Origin: Basidiobolus meristosporus CBS 931.73
Taxonomy: Eukaryota; Basidiobolomycota; Basidiobolomycetes; Basidiobolales; Basidiobolaceae
DNA length: 64,000 bases
Direction of reading: 5' to 3'
Assembly (NCBI GenBank): GCA_002104905.1
Contig: MCFE01000316.1
Span: 1-64,000, forward strand
Position 1 is the first letter of the stretch, and each line of letters begins with the position of its first letter. Positions 32,153 to 43,031 of this stretch are shown here, in pieces. Below the pieces are notes generated by a model. That model did not search any database and was not told where the DNA came from. It saw nothing but the letters and a program-made list of their open reading frames with translations. The translations under genes were made by a program, and so were the position numbers.

Positions 32153-34560
32153 ATGGACAAGAATACTTTGATTCAATGCTGTAAGAGAAGAGAGAAAAAT
32201 TCATGAGGTTATTGTAGCAGTCTTCTCAGCCATGAAGCACAAAGGCAGCATTGGAAGTATTACAAGGATCATGGCCAGTGTATTACCACACAAGTCATAT
32301 TTGACCACTGATCCGTCATTACTGCACCAACATTATATTGCTGGGCGGTTAATACTTCTATACTGGCACCTGGCCATCTTTGTCACCTTATGCCAGCTGA
32401 GTCAGGTGATTTGTGACACCTTTAGGCTCCCCTCAGCCTTCTGAATATGGCATGCAAAGTGATAGCTCTGACAAAGAAGGCTCACTGATGGATTGTGAGC
32501 CTATCTCCCCTAACAACAGTACCATATAGGAGCCTGGTCAAATCCCAATTTGCAATGAGACATCACCTATTGAAACAAATCCCAAGGATACTTTATGGAG
32601 CCAAGAGAGCCTAGTAGTCCATCTACTGGTGAATGATGTAATGTTGTGGTTAGAGAAGTTGCATGTTTCCACCAATATTAGTAATGGAGGCTTTGAAAAT
32701 TAACTACTACTTCTTGCCTAAAGCATTCCAGGATGCAGCTTCTATGTACATTGTACAAATGGACAACAATCATGTGGCTGGCAACATATGACCCAGAGAC
32801 TGTCTTGATTCCAGTATGTGCTAACAGTTGTATGGCATTCACATCCAAAAGTGCAACCATTGCAGCTTGCCCAAATTATCCTGAATCCACTATCATTGAG
32901 GGAAAACATTGTTCACACTTCAGATATATTCCGGTAGTACCCTGTCTGAAGAAGCTCATGCAGTCCAACAAATTTTGCAAAGCTATAAAGTACCAAGCTA
33001 AGTGTCAATTAAGCATAAACATATCTGATATGTCTGATGGTAACATCACAAGCAGCTAAGAAGCAAGAGCTACTTTGAGGCTTTGTGTAACCATGCCTTT
33101 GCTTTTGCACTTGATGGATCCTCATTACTCAAGCACTTTGCCAGCAAATCCTGCTGTCCATTGATTCTTATCAACCTGAATCTGCTGCCTATCTTATGGT
33201 ATCAGAGCAATAATCTGATGGTAGTCTCACTGGTATCTGGGCCTAAATCACCGTCCAACCTGAATAGCTACCTGTATCCATTGCTGGATGACCTTTGTAT
33301 GCTTTCCAGCAGTATATTAGCAAAAGGCATTCATGTCAAAATGCATATTATTATCTGCATTGGAGATACCCAAGAAGTTGGCAAAATAGCCAGCTTTTTT
33401 GGGCACAATGAACAATATTGCTGTTGAATGTGTGAGATCCAGGGTACTTACTCCATAACTCAAGCACATTATTATTACTCAAACTCTAGCGCTAAGAGCA
33501 TCATCTTCTCACAGATAGATTGTACAGAGGTCAGCATGCAGTTGCAGCAAAGTTTGCAAGCTATAACCCATTGGCCAGAATATGGAATCAAATGGAAACC
33601 AGAGATAGTTAAGATAGAGGGTATCTGTTGGAGCAAAAGCATTTGCCTTGGAGCAATGCATTTGCTTTTCAACAGTATCCCTTTACTGATGACCTAGTTG
33701 TACATGGAACATTTGAAGCTAAATGGGCCCTTTGATATACCAGAGAAACTTGAAAGAATTGGCAAGATATTAAAGAGTGTCTGCTACCCTAAGTACTTTT
33801 CACAGGCTCCAATCAATATTCATACACACATGCCACAAAACAAATGCAAAGACTGGATGAGCTGGCTATGTATTTATTCAAGTGGCATTTGGATGCCATT
33901 CTCACAAAGAGTATATTGGAAGCATTGGGAGTCAATATGTGGACATTGTAGAAATATTTATCCAGATGCAGATCACCAATGCCAACTTGACACATCTACA
34001 GCTGTTATGCAAGGAGTGTGTAACAGGATTTGAGTGGCTATACTACAAACATAAATCTGAGTACATAGATCTCTGCCATTACTGTATCCATGCTCTACTC
34101 CATCTTGCTTGGTGTGTGGAGAATATTGGGACTTGCTTCACCTTTTTGGAGTTTCCTATGGAGCAGATGTGTGGGGAGATAGAAAGATAAGTCAAGTTGC
34201 AGGTACTACCATAACCCAACCTCATCAAGAATATTACCTTGAAGTCCATCATGGATGTGAAGAGTTGGCACATGGATGATAGCCAGGAAGAGTTGGAAAA
34301 TACTGAGGACAGATGTGCACATGAAGACACCTATGCCTATGACATTAAGAAGCTAAGCAGCCCCATGCGTGGGTAATCATTTAGGTAATGAAAAGTTGGG
34401 TTGGGTGCAACAAGCAACTAACTTTGATTAGGAGCACTTTACTAAGGTAAGCCAGATTTCTTTTGGTTGCAAGCTAACTTCTACATCATTCAATACAGAA
34501 TTCACACAAACCAAAGTCAGAGTGCACCTATAATGGGGGCTAGAACTGAGCAGGGAGAAG
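32153..34560 (+). pseudogene. Tnp2 transposase, copy G
   Basis: Starts ATGGACAAGAATACTTTG. Family blocks follow in order: linker (SGDL-like, 32,400), VICANSCMAFTSKSATIAAC (about 32,815), CPNYPES, FALDGSSLLKHFASKSCCPL, VSGPKSPSNLNSYLYPLLDD (33,083-33,427), CEIQGTYSITQAHYYYSNSS (33,428), DWMSWLCIYSSG, NANLTHLQLLCKECV, CVENIGTCFTFLEFPMEQM (33,882-34,190), and SMDVKSWHMDDSQEELENTE (about 34,250). In-frame stops (for example at 33,424) and shifts break it. It is nearly full length at the protein level. Confidence 0.8.
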
Positions 34561-35315
34561 GAATATATAGGCTAAAGACCAAAAAGGTTTTCTGTGGATA
34601 TTTAGAAGGTAATTGTGGCAAAGGTGGTGGCCACTGAGCATATGTTTGCAAGATGTATATGTTACCAGCAGTACAAGGTATATGGCAACTTTGCAAGTAT
34701 CACACCAGAAAGCTGTAAGGTTGAGGTGATAGAAGCATGGTAATTGCAGCAGGTCTGCATGTTTGTAGAGGTTGGTAAGCTGGAGGCCATAGTTTTTATG
34801 ATATGAACTATGTGTTGAATACCCAAGGAAGTAGTAGGTAAGCAAATAAAGAGGGGTGATTCTACAGTGGAATATATAAATTGCTCAAGGAGTGGTTGAA
34901 AAAGGAAATACCATTTGGTAAATTGGTATGGTAGCATTGTACAGAACTAGCTGTAGGCTGCTACTCTGCTGTAGAAATGCCATCAGAGACTAACAATGAG
35001 GCTGTCAAACACTGTCAGGTTTTTGCCATATAAGGCAACTGGATGTACTAGCTAGCTAGATCCACTTAAAATAGTGAAGAGTGCATCAAGACCACAGCAA
35101 TGCCATGCAAATATTGCTACAGTATAAATAAAACCCTGTTAAGTTTTTAACTTTATTTGGCAGTAAAATTAGCCAAATGCCATTGTGATCCTGTTATAAG
35201 ATTACTAAGAGGGTCACCAATTCTAACCTGCTGGTATTATGACAGTTTCCAAACAAGATCCTGTTGGCTGATCTGGATTGGAGCCACCTGTGGGACCATA
35301 TTATTTTTCATAGGG

Positions 35316-35743
35316 ATTGAGTTTTAGCATGTCATCATCTGGCTTCCTCTTCACATTGAAGAACTTTTGCTTTAAATACAGCTTGGTTGATACTGACTTT
35401 GCTCTGAATATCTTCTACATGGATCCCCATGCTGCTTTGGCTGTATTTGAAGCATGAATTTGTCCAATGAAGGAATCTTGCACATTAATGCATATGGTAT
35501 TAATGGCCTTTCTCTCCTTCTCTTGAAACTTCTCTGCTTTATCTGCTGTTCCTTTGGCTCAACTTCTTTTCCTGTGACTATATTTCAAAGCTTTGTCTCC
35601 TTAAGGTGGATCTGCATCTTGATTCTCCAAAGTCTGTAGTTCTTCCCATCAAGCCTCTCTTTTACAGGGAGGGTGTTTGTATTGTTCTGTTTGCTGGTAG
35701 ATATCATCTTTAGAATAGATTAAGGTAATCAAGGCTCATAACT
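35316..35743 (-). pseudogene. Ty1/Copia element 2: N-terminal gag
   Basis: The minus strand from about 35,712 reads MISTSKQNNTNTLPVKERLD, then GKNYRLWRIKMQIHLKETKL and a Lys/Arg-rich stretch. LxGxNYxxWRxxMxxxL is the start of Copia gag (DUF4219/UBN2). Between the gag start and the LTR (35,713-35,743) is a sequence like TTATGAGCCTTG, which resembles a decayed initiator-Met-tRNA primer-binding site. It is cut at 35,316 by Tnp2 copy G. Confidence 0.7.
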
Positions 35744-36010
35744 TGTTGCAATTTAAGAAGTATTATAACTGTAACACTAAGTAAGGGGGTTTCTCAACAC
35801 TCAGGAGTGTTCTGCAACATTCTCAGAGTTAGTATATACTGTTTGGTAAAAGTGCTAATCTGATCTTAGGAAAACAATCATAGGATCATTGATCTGAGGA
35901 AAGTGGCAAAGTTAGAGCTGCAAGTTAGTCCTAAGTCACCAGGACTAGTTCAGAACTGTTGAGTAAGTTTTTAGCTGCTGAATGATACCAAATAGTCCAG
36001 TATTTCAGCA
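35744..36010 (-). repeat. Copia LTR, element 2, internally deleted
   Basis: Begins TGTTGCAATTTAAGAAG and ends CAGTATTTCAGCA. It aligns with the 371-bp solo LTR at 10,693, lacking about 100 bp after the first 20 bases. In the direction of the adjacent gag it is the 5' LTR. Confidence 0.75.
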
Positions 36011-36377
36011 GAAGCAGACAAAGAGGGATGATTATACAGTGAAATATATGAATGCCATAAGGGGAGGCAGAGCACCATCAGGTTTCTTGCCATATAAGAC
36101 AGTTGGATATATTGGCTGTCTTGGTCTGCCCAACTTTATGTAGAGTTCATGAAGACCATTGGAACGCTATGTAGTTCTTGTCAAAAGACCGCCACATACT
36201 CTCAGGTTTTGAACTTTATTTGGCAGTAAAATCAGCAAAGCACCATGATTAGACTGTCAGAAAACTGTGTGGAGGGTCAATAACTCTAACCTATTAGCAT
36301 TTTGACAAACTCATTGTGGGATCCTGATGGCTGAGCTGGATTGGATTCATGTGTATTACCAAATTATTTCTCATAGG
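36011..36377 (+). mobile_element. Tnp2 right-end fragment (H)
   Basis: Non-coding terminal sequence only: the GTGATTCTACAGTGGAATAT-like block, GCCATATAAGACAGTTGGAT, TTTATTTGGCAGTAAAATC and GGATCCTGATGGCTGAGCTG, closing with ACCAAATTATTTCTCATAGG near 36,377. It corresponds to the last ~370 bp of copies B and G. No gene is present. Confidence 0.65.
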
Positions 36378-36883
36378 CCATACATGGAATACCCACAGAA
36401 GTACTTGGTACATAAATAAACTGTAGTGATTCTACACTTCAATATATGAATGGCACAAGAGGAGGTAGCACAAGGAATTACCATTTGGTAGATTGGTACA
36501 ATTGCATTATACAGTACCATCTGTAGGCTGCTCTAGTGCCATTATAATGCAGACAGATATCTGCATCAAGGTTGTCAGGACATCTTCAAGTTTTTTCCAT
36601 TTAGGGTATATGCATGTATTGGCAGGTTGGGCTACTCAAATAAGAGTAGGCTGCTATAAGACTGTTAGAGTGCCCTTTAAGTCCCATTAGTGAACTACCA
36701 AAACACTATCAATAGTATCTACCTATTCTGTAGTAAAATCAGCAAACACCATCACAATTCCATCATAGGATTGTAATTAGGCTCAATAATTCCAATCTGC
36801 TTGCATTATGACAGCCTCATTGCAGGATTGTGAAGGTGGATCCAGATCTAATCCCCCTGCTGGACCAAATTAGCTTTCATAGG
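36378..36883 (+). mobile_element. Tnp2 right-end fragment (I)
   Basis: A second, longer piece of the same terminal region, from the AACCTATGTGGAATACCCA-like block to GGACCAAATTAGCTTTCATA and AGGA near 36,883. It stands tandem to fragment H in the same orientation. No coding sequence is visible. Confidence 0.65.
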
Positions 36884-39600
36884 ACTCCATAGCCCTGCTA
36901 GCATGTGACTTTGGTATGTGCCCTATAGCAATGGGCCACTCTATGTTTGCTAGCTCCCATCTATCCTGGTATTCAGCTGGCTCTGTCTAAAATGGTGCAT
37001 ATGGACATGGTGGTCAACAGGTTGCTTCTCTCTGCAAGCTCACTTACCTCACTAAATTGAAGCTGAACTAGCTTAACCTCCAGCTCTTATCAGAACTGCT
37101 ATAGTGTTGTTAGTAATTTTCTTGGCTATTACACGTATCAGTCTGCTTTAGGTCAATGCAGTTGAATGGTGAAGGTAACAGCTTTAACTGTGCAATCAGT
37201 GAAAAGTATTTGAATACTTGATCAGCATATTTTCAATTTATCCATTAAACTACTCATTGACACTATTAGTTCTGGGGTGATATGCTACAGCTTGAATTGT
37301 TTAATCTGCTAGATTTCCAGGTAAGCTTCCAATATTTTTTCCATAAAGTATGCTGCTCAATCAGAGAAGATTTCCACAGGGCTTTCAACCTTTATCAGGA
37401 TCTCATGACAGCTGAAACTTGGTGCATCCAAACTCTGTCAGGATCCAATATTAGATGAACTTGTAACTTTGTGTTCACTGTCCACTGGTACAGCTTTAGC
37501 CACTGGCCATTTGGTGGCATGGTCAATTGCTACTAAAGTACACCAAACCTATCTTCTAATAGTGGGCAGTCTTTCAAGAGAGTTAACTCCCCAACTCTCA
37601 AATGGTCTTACTGGCTCCAAGGGAAAAGCTCAGCAATTCTTAATGGTTGACCTTGGTTGATTTAGCAACTTTAACAGGCATCTTTTTCTCATGCATTGGA
37701 TAGTTTTGTGTTGCTAAGTTCAATTTCTTAAGTTTGAAAGTGACTGGTCATTCTTTTACTTCATGCTGTTGGCTTAATTCTCTACTAATTACATAATCTG
37801 AAGCATTGGTGCAGAAAGTAAAGTCTTTTCTGAGGTTAGATATCTTTAATCTGGGCAGCTTGGCAGGTTCATTTTTCAGTGTCTGTAATGCAGCCAGACA
37901 GGCTATGTTTCACTTCAAGGTGATGTCTTTTGTGAGGAGATCAGTCAACAAGGCTGCAATACTTGCAACAGACTTGACAAATCTGCAATAATAGGAAATT
38001 ATTCCAAGATACTATCTGAGCTCTCAAATACTATGATACTGCTTCAAATTCTTGATAAATTCTACTTTCTTGGGGCCCAGGATCACTTTTGTGCTACTCA
38101 CTATGTGTCCCAGCTATTCAAATTTTTCCTAATATATCACACACTTTGCTAGCTTGTCATAGACTTAAAAGTTCATCTGGAAATATATTTGACTATCCCT
38201 TTGGAAAAATCTAAGCTGTTTGGGGAACTGGAGTAGTGTAATAATCCTGTTTCACCACTATGAGAAACATCCAGATACCTTTCCTAAGTGCTCCACAGAA
38301 CTGCATCTTGCCAAGCTCACTTGTGTCCAACACACAGGAATTGACCAAGTCAAAATCCAGTTTGGCAGGTGGTAGCTCATAAGTCTGGTTGCCATTTGGA
38401 TCTGAGTTGCATGGGTTCCCCAATGAATTGATGGACTATAGTGAAATACTCATGTTTTTCCAAGTACCAGGTCAAATTTGCAGTTTCCAAATATGTAGGG
38501 CTGTAGACCTTCTTCAAAGTCAGTGATCTTCATTTGTGCAGGTCAAGTAATATGGTTGACTAAGTGAGAGTTCCCATTGGTTGTTGAAGCTTAAGCTGAT
38601 TTGGCAGTTTCTAAGTCAAATCCAGCTTTCAATGCACATTGCTCTCACATATACTTGTGTGATGCTTCTGAGTGATTCATGCTCCTGGCTGGTACTTCAC
38701 TGATTACTCCATTCAAGTATAATATTTCTCCTGGGCTTGAGCTCACTTGGGACAAGTATTTTTCTGCATATGAAATGCAAGTTCCAAGTCTTATTCCTGT
38801 TCATCCTCAACCTCACTGTGTTCTTGGGCTTCAATTTGGCTGAAGGCTCTTATTAACTGGTGTTCATTTCTTCCCTGAGAGCAGTACTTTGAGATGAGCA
38901 CATGCTGGTGGCATTTGAAACAAAGTAATTTCTGTGGCAATATTCTAAGGAGTATTGGAAGTGATGTGGAGAACTAGAGGATTTAGATATTGGTTACTTG
39001 TGAATTTATTGATCAGAAGTGTGGTATTTATACCTTTGATAAATTAGAGCAAGCAAATATGTAGAGTCTGTTAAGGAAGGTCCCAAGAATATGTGTGCAA
39101 AGTTTGGGGCTTTTTTGAGAAAGATCATAATCTGGGTATCAGATCATTAGGTTAAAATACTCTAAGTAAATCCTGACAGGAAACTTGGTCAGGACAGAAT
39201 GCTAATCAAAGAATAAGATCTATGTGACTAAGTTAGCATGTATATTTTGGTGACAACTTAAAAATTACAACAGTCCCAAGAGCGTGTGTGCAAAGTTTGT
39301 TAGGTGACAACTTGATAATTAACTCTAAACATAGCTGAGTCATGGTCAATGGCAAGCTTGATGGCTTCTTCAAAAGTCCAGGGTATTTCAAAATTCACTT
39401 CCTTGCAAGTTTTTTCTTGCAACCCATCAACAGAGTAAGCAACTTGACCCTGGGGGTGCATTCTTTCAATCTGTGCAAGAAGACATCTATACTAGAGCTG
39501 AGCTTATGCAAAAACTGGAGCTTTAACATACACAACAATGTAATCCTGTGAACACTTGTTGTGCATCAACATTTAAAACTTAGCCTATTTAACTCTGTTA
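36884..39600 (-). pseudogene. Ty3/gypsy element 3 remains (gag, protease end, RT thumb, RNase H, integrase)
   Basis: Minus-strand order: late gag (EIPWTFEEAIKLAIDHDSAM near 39,390-39,330), an LTR-like insert, a zinc-knuckle relic (LCFKCHQHVLISKYC near 38,920), the region after protease (YELPPAKLDFDLVNSCVLDT, 38,380-38,310), then a jump to the RT thumb (KVEFIKNLKQ, about 38,060), RNase H (FTFCTNASDYVIS, about 37,820), and integrase (LVAIDHATKWPVAKAVPVDS, 37,540-37,470; SPVEIFSD near 37,380). The RT catalytic core and the end of RNase H are deleted. Stops are common. It gives the ancestral order gag-protease-RT-RNase H-integrase for this family. Confidence 0.75.
38933..39272. repeat. LTR-like insertion in Ty3 element 3
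   Basis: A ~340-bp non-coding segment starts TGTGGCAATATTC and ends AAAATTACAACA, so it has TG...CA ends. It separates late gag from the zinc-knuckle region of Ty3 element 3. No clear 5-bp duplication was found. Sequence just outside it (GTCCCAAGAGCGTGTGTGCA) repeats a stretch inside it (39,091-39,113), so the boundary may be more complex, for example two overlapping LTRs. Confidence 0.45.
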
Positions 39601-40751
39601 GAAAATCTAGTACCCTTACTGATTTTCCCTAACCCAAGCATAAATAATCCCAGTTATGGTTTATTTTTGTTACAAGTCTTGGTATAAGAGTTGTAGAGGA
39701 ATAGGGAGTTTAGTCAGTATTGTATTCACTTAAACTTGAACTGATTTCTATTGAGGTTCCAACAGCTTCTTGTATACATTTTGGGCAGATCAATTGCTGA
39801 CTAATTGCATATCCCAATGTAGGTTGTGGCTGATGACACATTTGATTGCATCATCATTACCCAATAAGATCCTACTTGATATATCTATTCTTGTCTGATA
39901 AGGATCTGCTGACTCATCTGCTGACTAATGCCTACTGATTTGATAGATAACACTGATATACTGATAGACTAAACATATAGCTAATTGATTTGACTATAAA
40001 CTGATTGTACTTAAGCATTCAAGCAGTAGATCATAACAATTTATCACTTCTCAGAGTCTATTTTTGGCTGTCACGCCTAATCATTTTTCATGTGGTCATT
40101 ACATCTGCAACTGATCTGCTAGGCCTTTCTAAGTAATTAGTCATCTGAGATCTATCCAACCACTTAGCAGTTGCCAATATATCAGCTGATTGATGATGCA
40201 ATGTCTCATTATCTATTGCACCTATGAACACCCCAACAGATTTTAATTAGTCCAGTCTCTTGTTGCTTACTAATTCAACTTGATCAGAAAAACATAAAAT
40301 AGAGATTACTGAACCTTTTAGTTTAGTGTGTGTCTTAACAAAATTAAGATTGTGCCTTAGCAAAATTAAGTACTCAACAACTCTGTTCTAGTTTCTGCCC
40401 AAGCCTAGCATATCTAGCATTCCAAAGAACACCAAGCCTAGCCTGCATAGCAAGCCAACTCTGTTGCCACTATAGCCCAATTCAGCTATATACAAGACCA
40501 ATATTAGACCAGAACCTCTCTGCCAATATATCTGTCACTCAGAACAACTCTAAGATTCTGCACTTAGTAGTCACTTATGTTCAATTAAGTCATTCAGGAG
40601 CTTATTACACTTTTCTCTTGAATACAACAATGCTACACTACTGGAATGGATAGTCTATTTTGCAACATCTAGAGATGTCAAGAAAACATACACCTTGATA
40701 TATGGTGATTTATGCAGAATTTTGATACAAAGAACTTTATATGTGTAATGG
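39601..40751. other. AT-rich non-coding sequence, probably old repeat
   Basis: No open frame or known element is recognised. The stretch 39,790-40,200 is unusually rich in short CTGAT/CTGACT/CTGCTGA motifs. It lies between late gag of Ty3 element 3 and a Tnp2 end fragment, where the 5' part and 5' LTR of the Ty3 element would be expected. That is a possible but unproven identity. Confidence 0.3.
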
Positions 40752-41033
40752 CAATTGGATGTCCTGGCCAATTGGATTCACTTAAAGTAGTTATAGAGCA
40801 CTAAAAGACTGCAATAATACCATGCAAATATTGTCACAGCACCAATAAAATATTGTCAAGTTTTATCCCTTTATTTGGTTGTAAAATTAGCAAAACACTG
40901 TCATGATCCCACCAAAAGATTGTCAGGAGGGTCACTAATTCCAAGCTGGTGGTATTATGATGGTCTCTAAGCAGGATCCTGATGGCTGATCTGGATTGGA
41001 TCTACCTGCAGGACCAAGTTATTTTTCATAGGG
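40752..41033 (+). mobile_element. Tnp2 right-end fragment (J)
   Basis: Starts GGCAATTGGATGTCCTGGCC and ends AAGTTATTTTTCATAGGG at 41,033, with the family block GGATCCTGATGGCTGATCTG. It is the best preserved isolated copy of the non-coding right end (about 280 bp) and contains no gene. Confidence 0.75.
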
Positions 41034-41935
41034 TTTAATGAAAGCCATATATTCTACTTGTTCTCTCCACCACTTCTGATATCCCCAAAACTGATACAAC
41101 AGGTACAAGCCAATATCTACAGCATTCAATACAGAGTTTGCATAAACAAGTGCTGAATTACACCTTACAAGAGACTAGAATCCAGCTGGGACCAGGAACA
41201 CACTGGCTAAGTACCAAAAAGTATTTGTAGATATTCAAGAAGTACTGATGGCAAAAGTGGTGAAAACCAAGCTTATATTGGCAAGATGTATATATTACCA
41301 GCCACAAAGGTTATGTGGTAGCTTTGCAAGTATCACACCTAAAAGCCATAAAGCTGAGGTAATTTATGCATGTCAATTGCAGTGGGTATGCATATATGTA
41401 TAAAGGCTAGTGAGCAGGGGCCAGAGTTGTCTTGATTTAAGCTATATGTGGAATACCTATGGTAGTGGTGGGTGAGCAAATAAACAAAAGTGATTCTACA
41501 GTGGAATATATGCATGGCCTATGAGGAGGTAGAAAAAGAAATACCATTTAGTAAGTAGGTATGATAGCATCATATAGGACTAGCAATAAAGGGCTGCTTT
41601 ACTGCTGTGTTAAAGCCAACAGATGTATGTATTGAGGCCTTTAAAATATTGTCAGGTTCTTAACATAGTAGGCAACTGCATGTATTGGCTGGTTAGGTCT
41701 GCTCAGATAAATGCAAACTGCATAAAGAATGAGTGAATGATATGCAAGCCTGGCAAAAAGACTGTCAAGTTTATTACTTTATTTGGCAGTATGTTCAGCA
41801 AAACATCAACATAATCCTGCTATAAGAATGTAAAGCAGGTCAAGACTTCCAAGCTGCTGGCATGATAACAGCCTCATTGTGGGATCCTGATCCAGTTCAC
41901 ATCCACCTGCAGAATTAAATGATTTTCATAGTGGG
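41034..41935 (+). mobile_element. Tnp2 right-end fragment (K) with transposase tail
   Basis: From about 41,110 it matches the sequence downstream of the transposase FTFW block (ATTCAATACAGAGTTTGCAT, GAATCCAGCTGGGACCAGGA). It continues through the whole non-coding end to ATGATTTTCATAG near 41,933. About 900 bp in the same orientation as J. The coding relic is too decayed to translate. Confidence 0.6.
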
Positions 41936-42232
41936 GCTTGCTGAAAAAGGCAATTTGTCTACCACAGCCTCCACATCCTACATTGGAGATTGTGTGGAGA
42001 TCCCACTGATAGGCAAAGCAACAACACCAAGAAGTCAGAGGACTATCACAATGCCCAAAGTAGAGTTTTGGAACAGTAACAGGCACACTAAGAGGTGCAG
42101 CACTTCTGCAGGAGCAGTACTCAAGAAATTCACTTCAATGTTGCAAGGATTTCTTGCCAAGTCTGGCAGATGAGGTGCTATACCTTGCAGTGCCAGCTGA
42201 AGACAAGAACATATGCAAACCAGGAAACAAGT
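41936..42232 (+). pseudogene. Fragment of transposon ORF2 C-terminal part (L)
   Basis: Matches copy A 4,439-4,740: LAEKGNLSTTASTSYIGDCV, EIPLIGKATTPRSQRT, VEFWNSNRHTKR, with a frameshift before CSTSAGAVLKK. Only one TAS-like unit is present where copy A has an array. It is the last recognisable transposon coding piece before the gene-rich part. Confidence 0.7.
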
Positions 42233-43031
42233 AGGTAATGAACCAAGTGACCAAGTTAGGTGAATATTCAGGTGTAATTACAAAATTTACCACAAGAAGC
42301 ACATAGATTGTGTCTAAGAGGATCCCAAGAGCTTCTATGCCAAGTTTTGAGCTTTACAAATTTTTCATCTCCTATGTACCTGATAGTTTAGTAAGGTGGT
42401 TAGTTGATCCTGACAAAAATTTGTGCCACATACTCTATGACTCATTTTCTTTGATCAAATAAGTGACCAAGTTAATGGAGTATTTAGATGAAAAAACCAA
42501 AATTGATAACAAGGCCCAATATATACATTCCTGAAAGCCTAAAGAAAGAAATTAACAAAAGGTCAGCAGAATACAATTGTAATGTCTGCAGAATTGCAAC
42601 TTTCCCAAAAGTGACAACACTTGTTATCTTAGGTACTAGCTTCTCAGCAGACAAGCAGGCATCCTTTCCAGGGGGAGACTAGGCTAATTAGCATCCATAC
42701 CAAATTTGGTAATCAGTTGCTTATTGCTTCCACCAAAAGTTGCAACTGAAAATTTGAAGCAGAAACACCAACTGAATACCAGTAAGATACCATCAGAATA
42801 CAAGGTGAATACTAGCTAAGAATCCAATGATTTCCAACTTTGAGATTTTTCACAGGGAAATCAAATATAGCTATAAGCAACTGCTTGTTTGGGCTGTATA
42901 CATTTATTTCTAGCAACACAAGCATTGGGGGGTTCAGATGTTTCCACTAACACCAAACTGCCTTCTATTAATGTGGTCTCTGCACAGCTTGACACCAGGC
43001 CGATTCTGTTCAAGAATATCAAGTGACTCTA
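42233..43031. other. Repeat-derived transition between transposons and genes
   Basis: Contains a pair of direct repeats (AAGTGACCAAGTTAGGTGAA at 42,252 and AAGTGACCAAGTTAATGGAG at 42,463) and a TTTTTCACAGGGA near 42,848 resembling a decayed Tnp2 terminus. No gene is recognised. The downstream gene (XRN1-like) ends abruptly at its right edge. Confidence 0.4.

Larger units (their letters stand above)
31218..35315 (+). mobile_element. Tnp2 transposon copy G, left part truncated
   Basis: ORF2 lies on minus (31,230-31,949), transposase on plus (32,153 to about 34,560), then non-coding end sequence closing with TTATTTTTCATAGGG at 35,315. The element is inserted in Copia gag sequence, which starts at 35,316 with ATTGAG. 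The left side is cut within ORF2 and joined to Ty3 element 2, so the C-terminal part of ORF2 and the left end are missing. Confidence 0.75.

Noticed and set aside
1-43000. Host genes among the many 60-250 codon frames of the left half
   Set aside because: Each could be assigned to, or lies opposite to, Tnp2 transposase, ORF2, Ty3, Copia, NUMT or palindrome sequence, or was too short and isolated to support.
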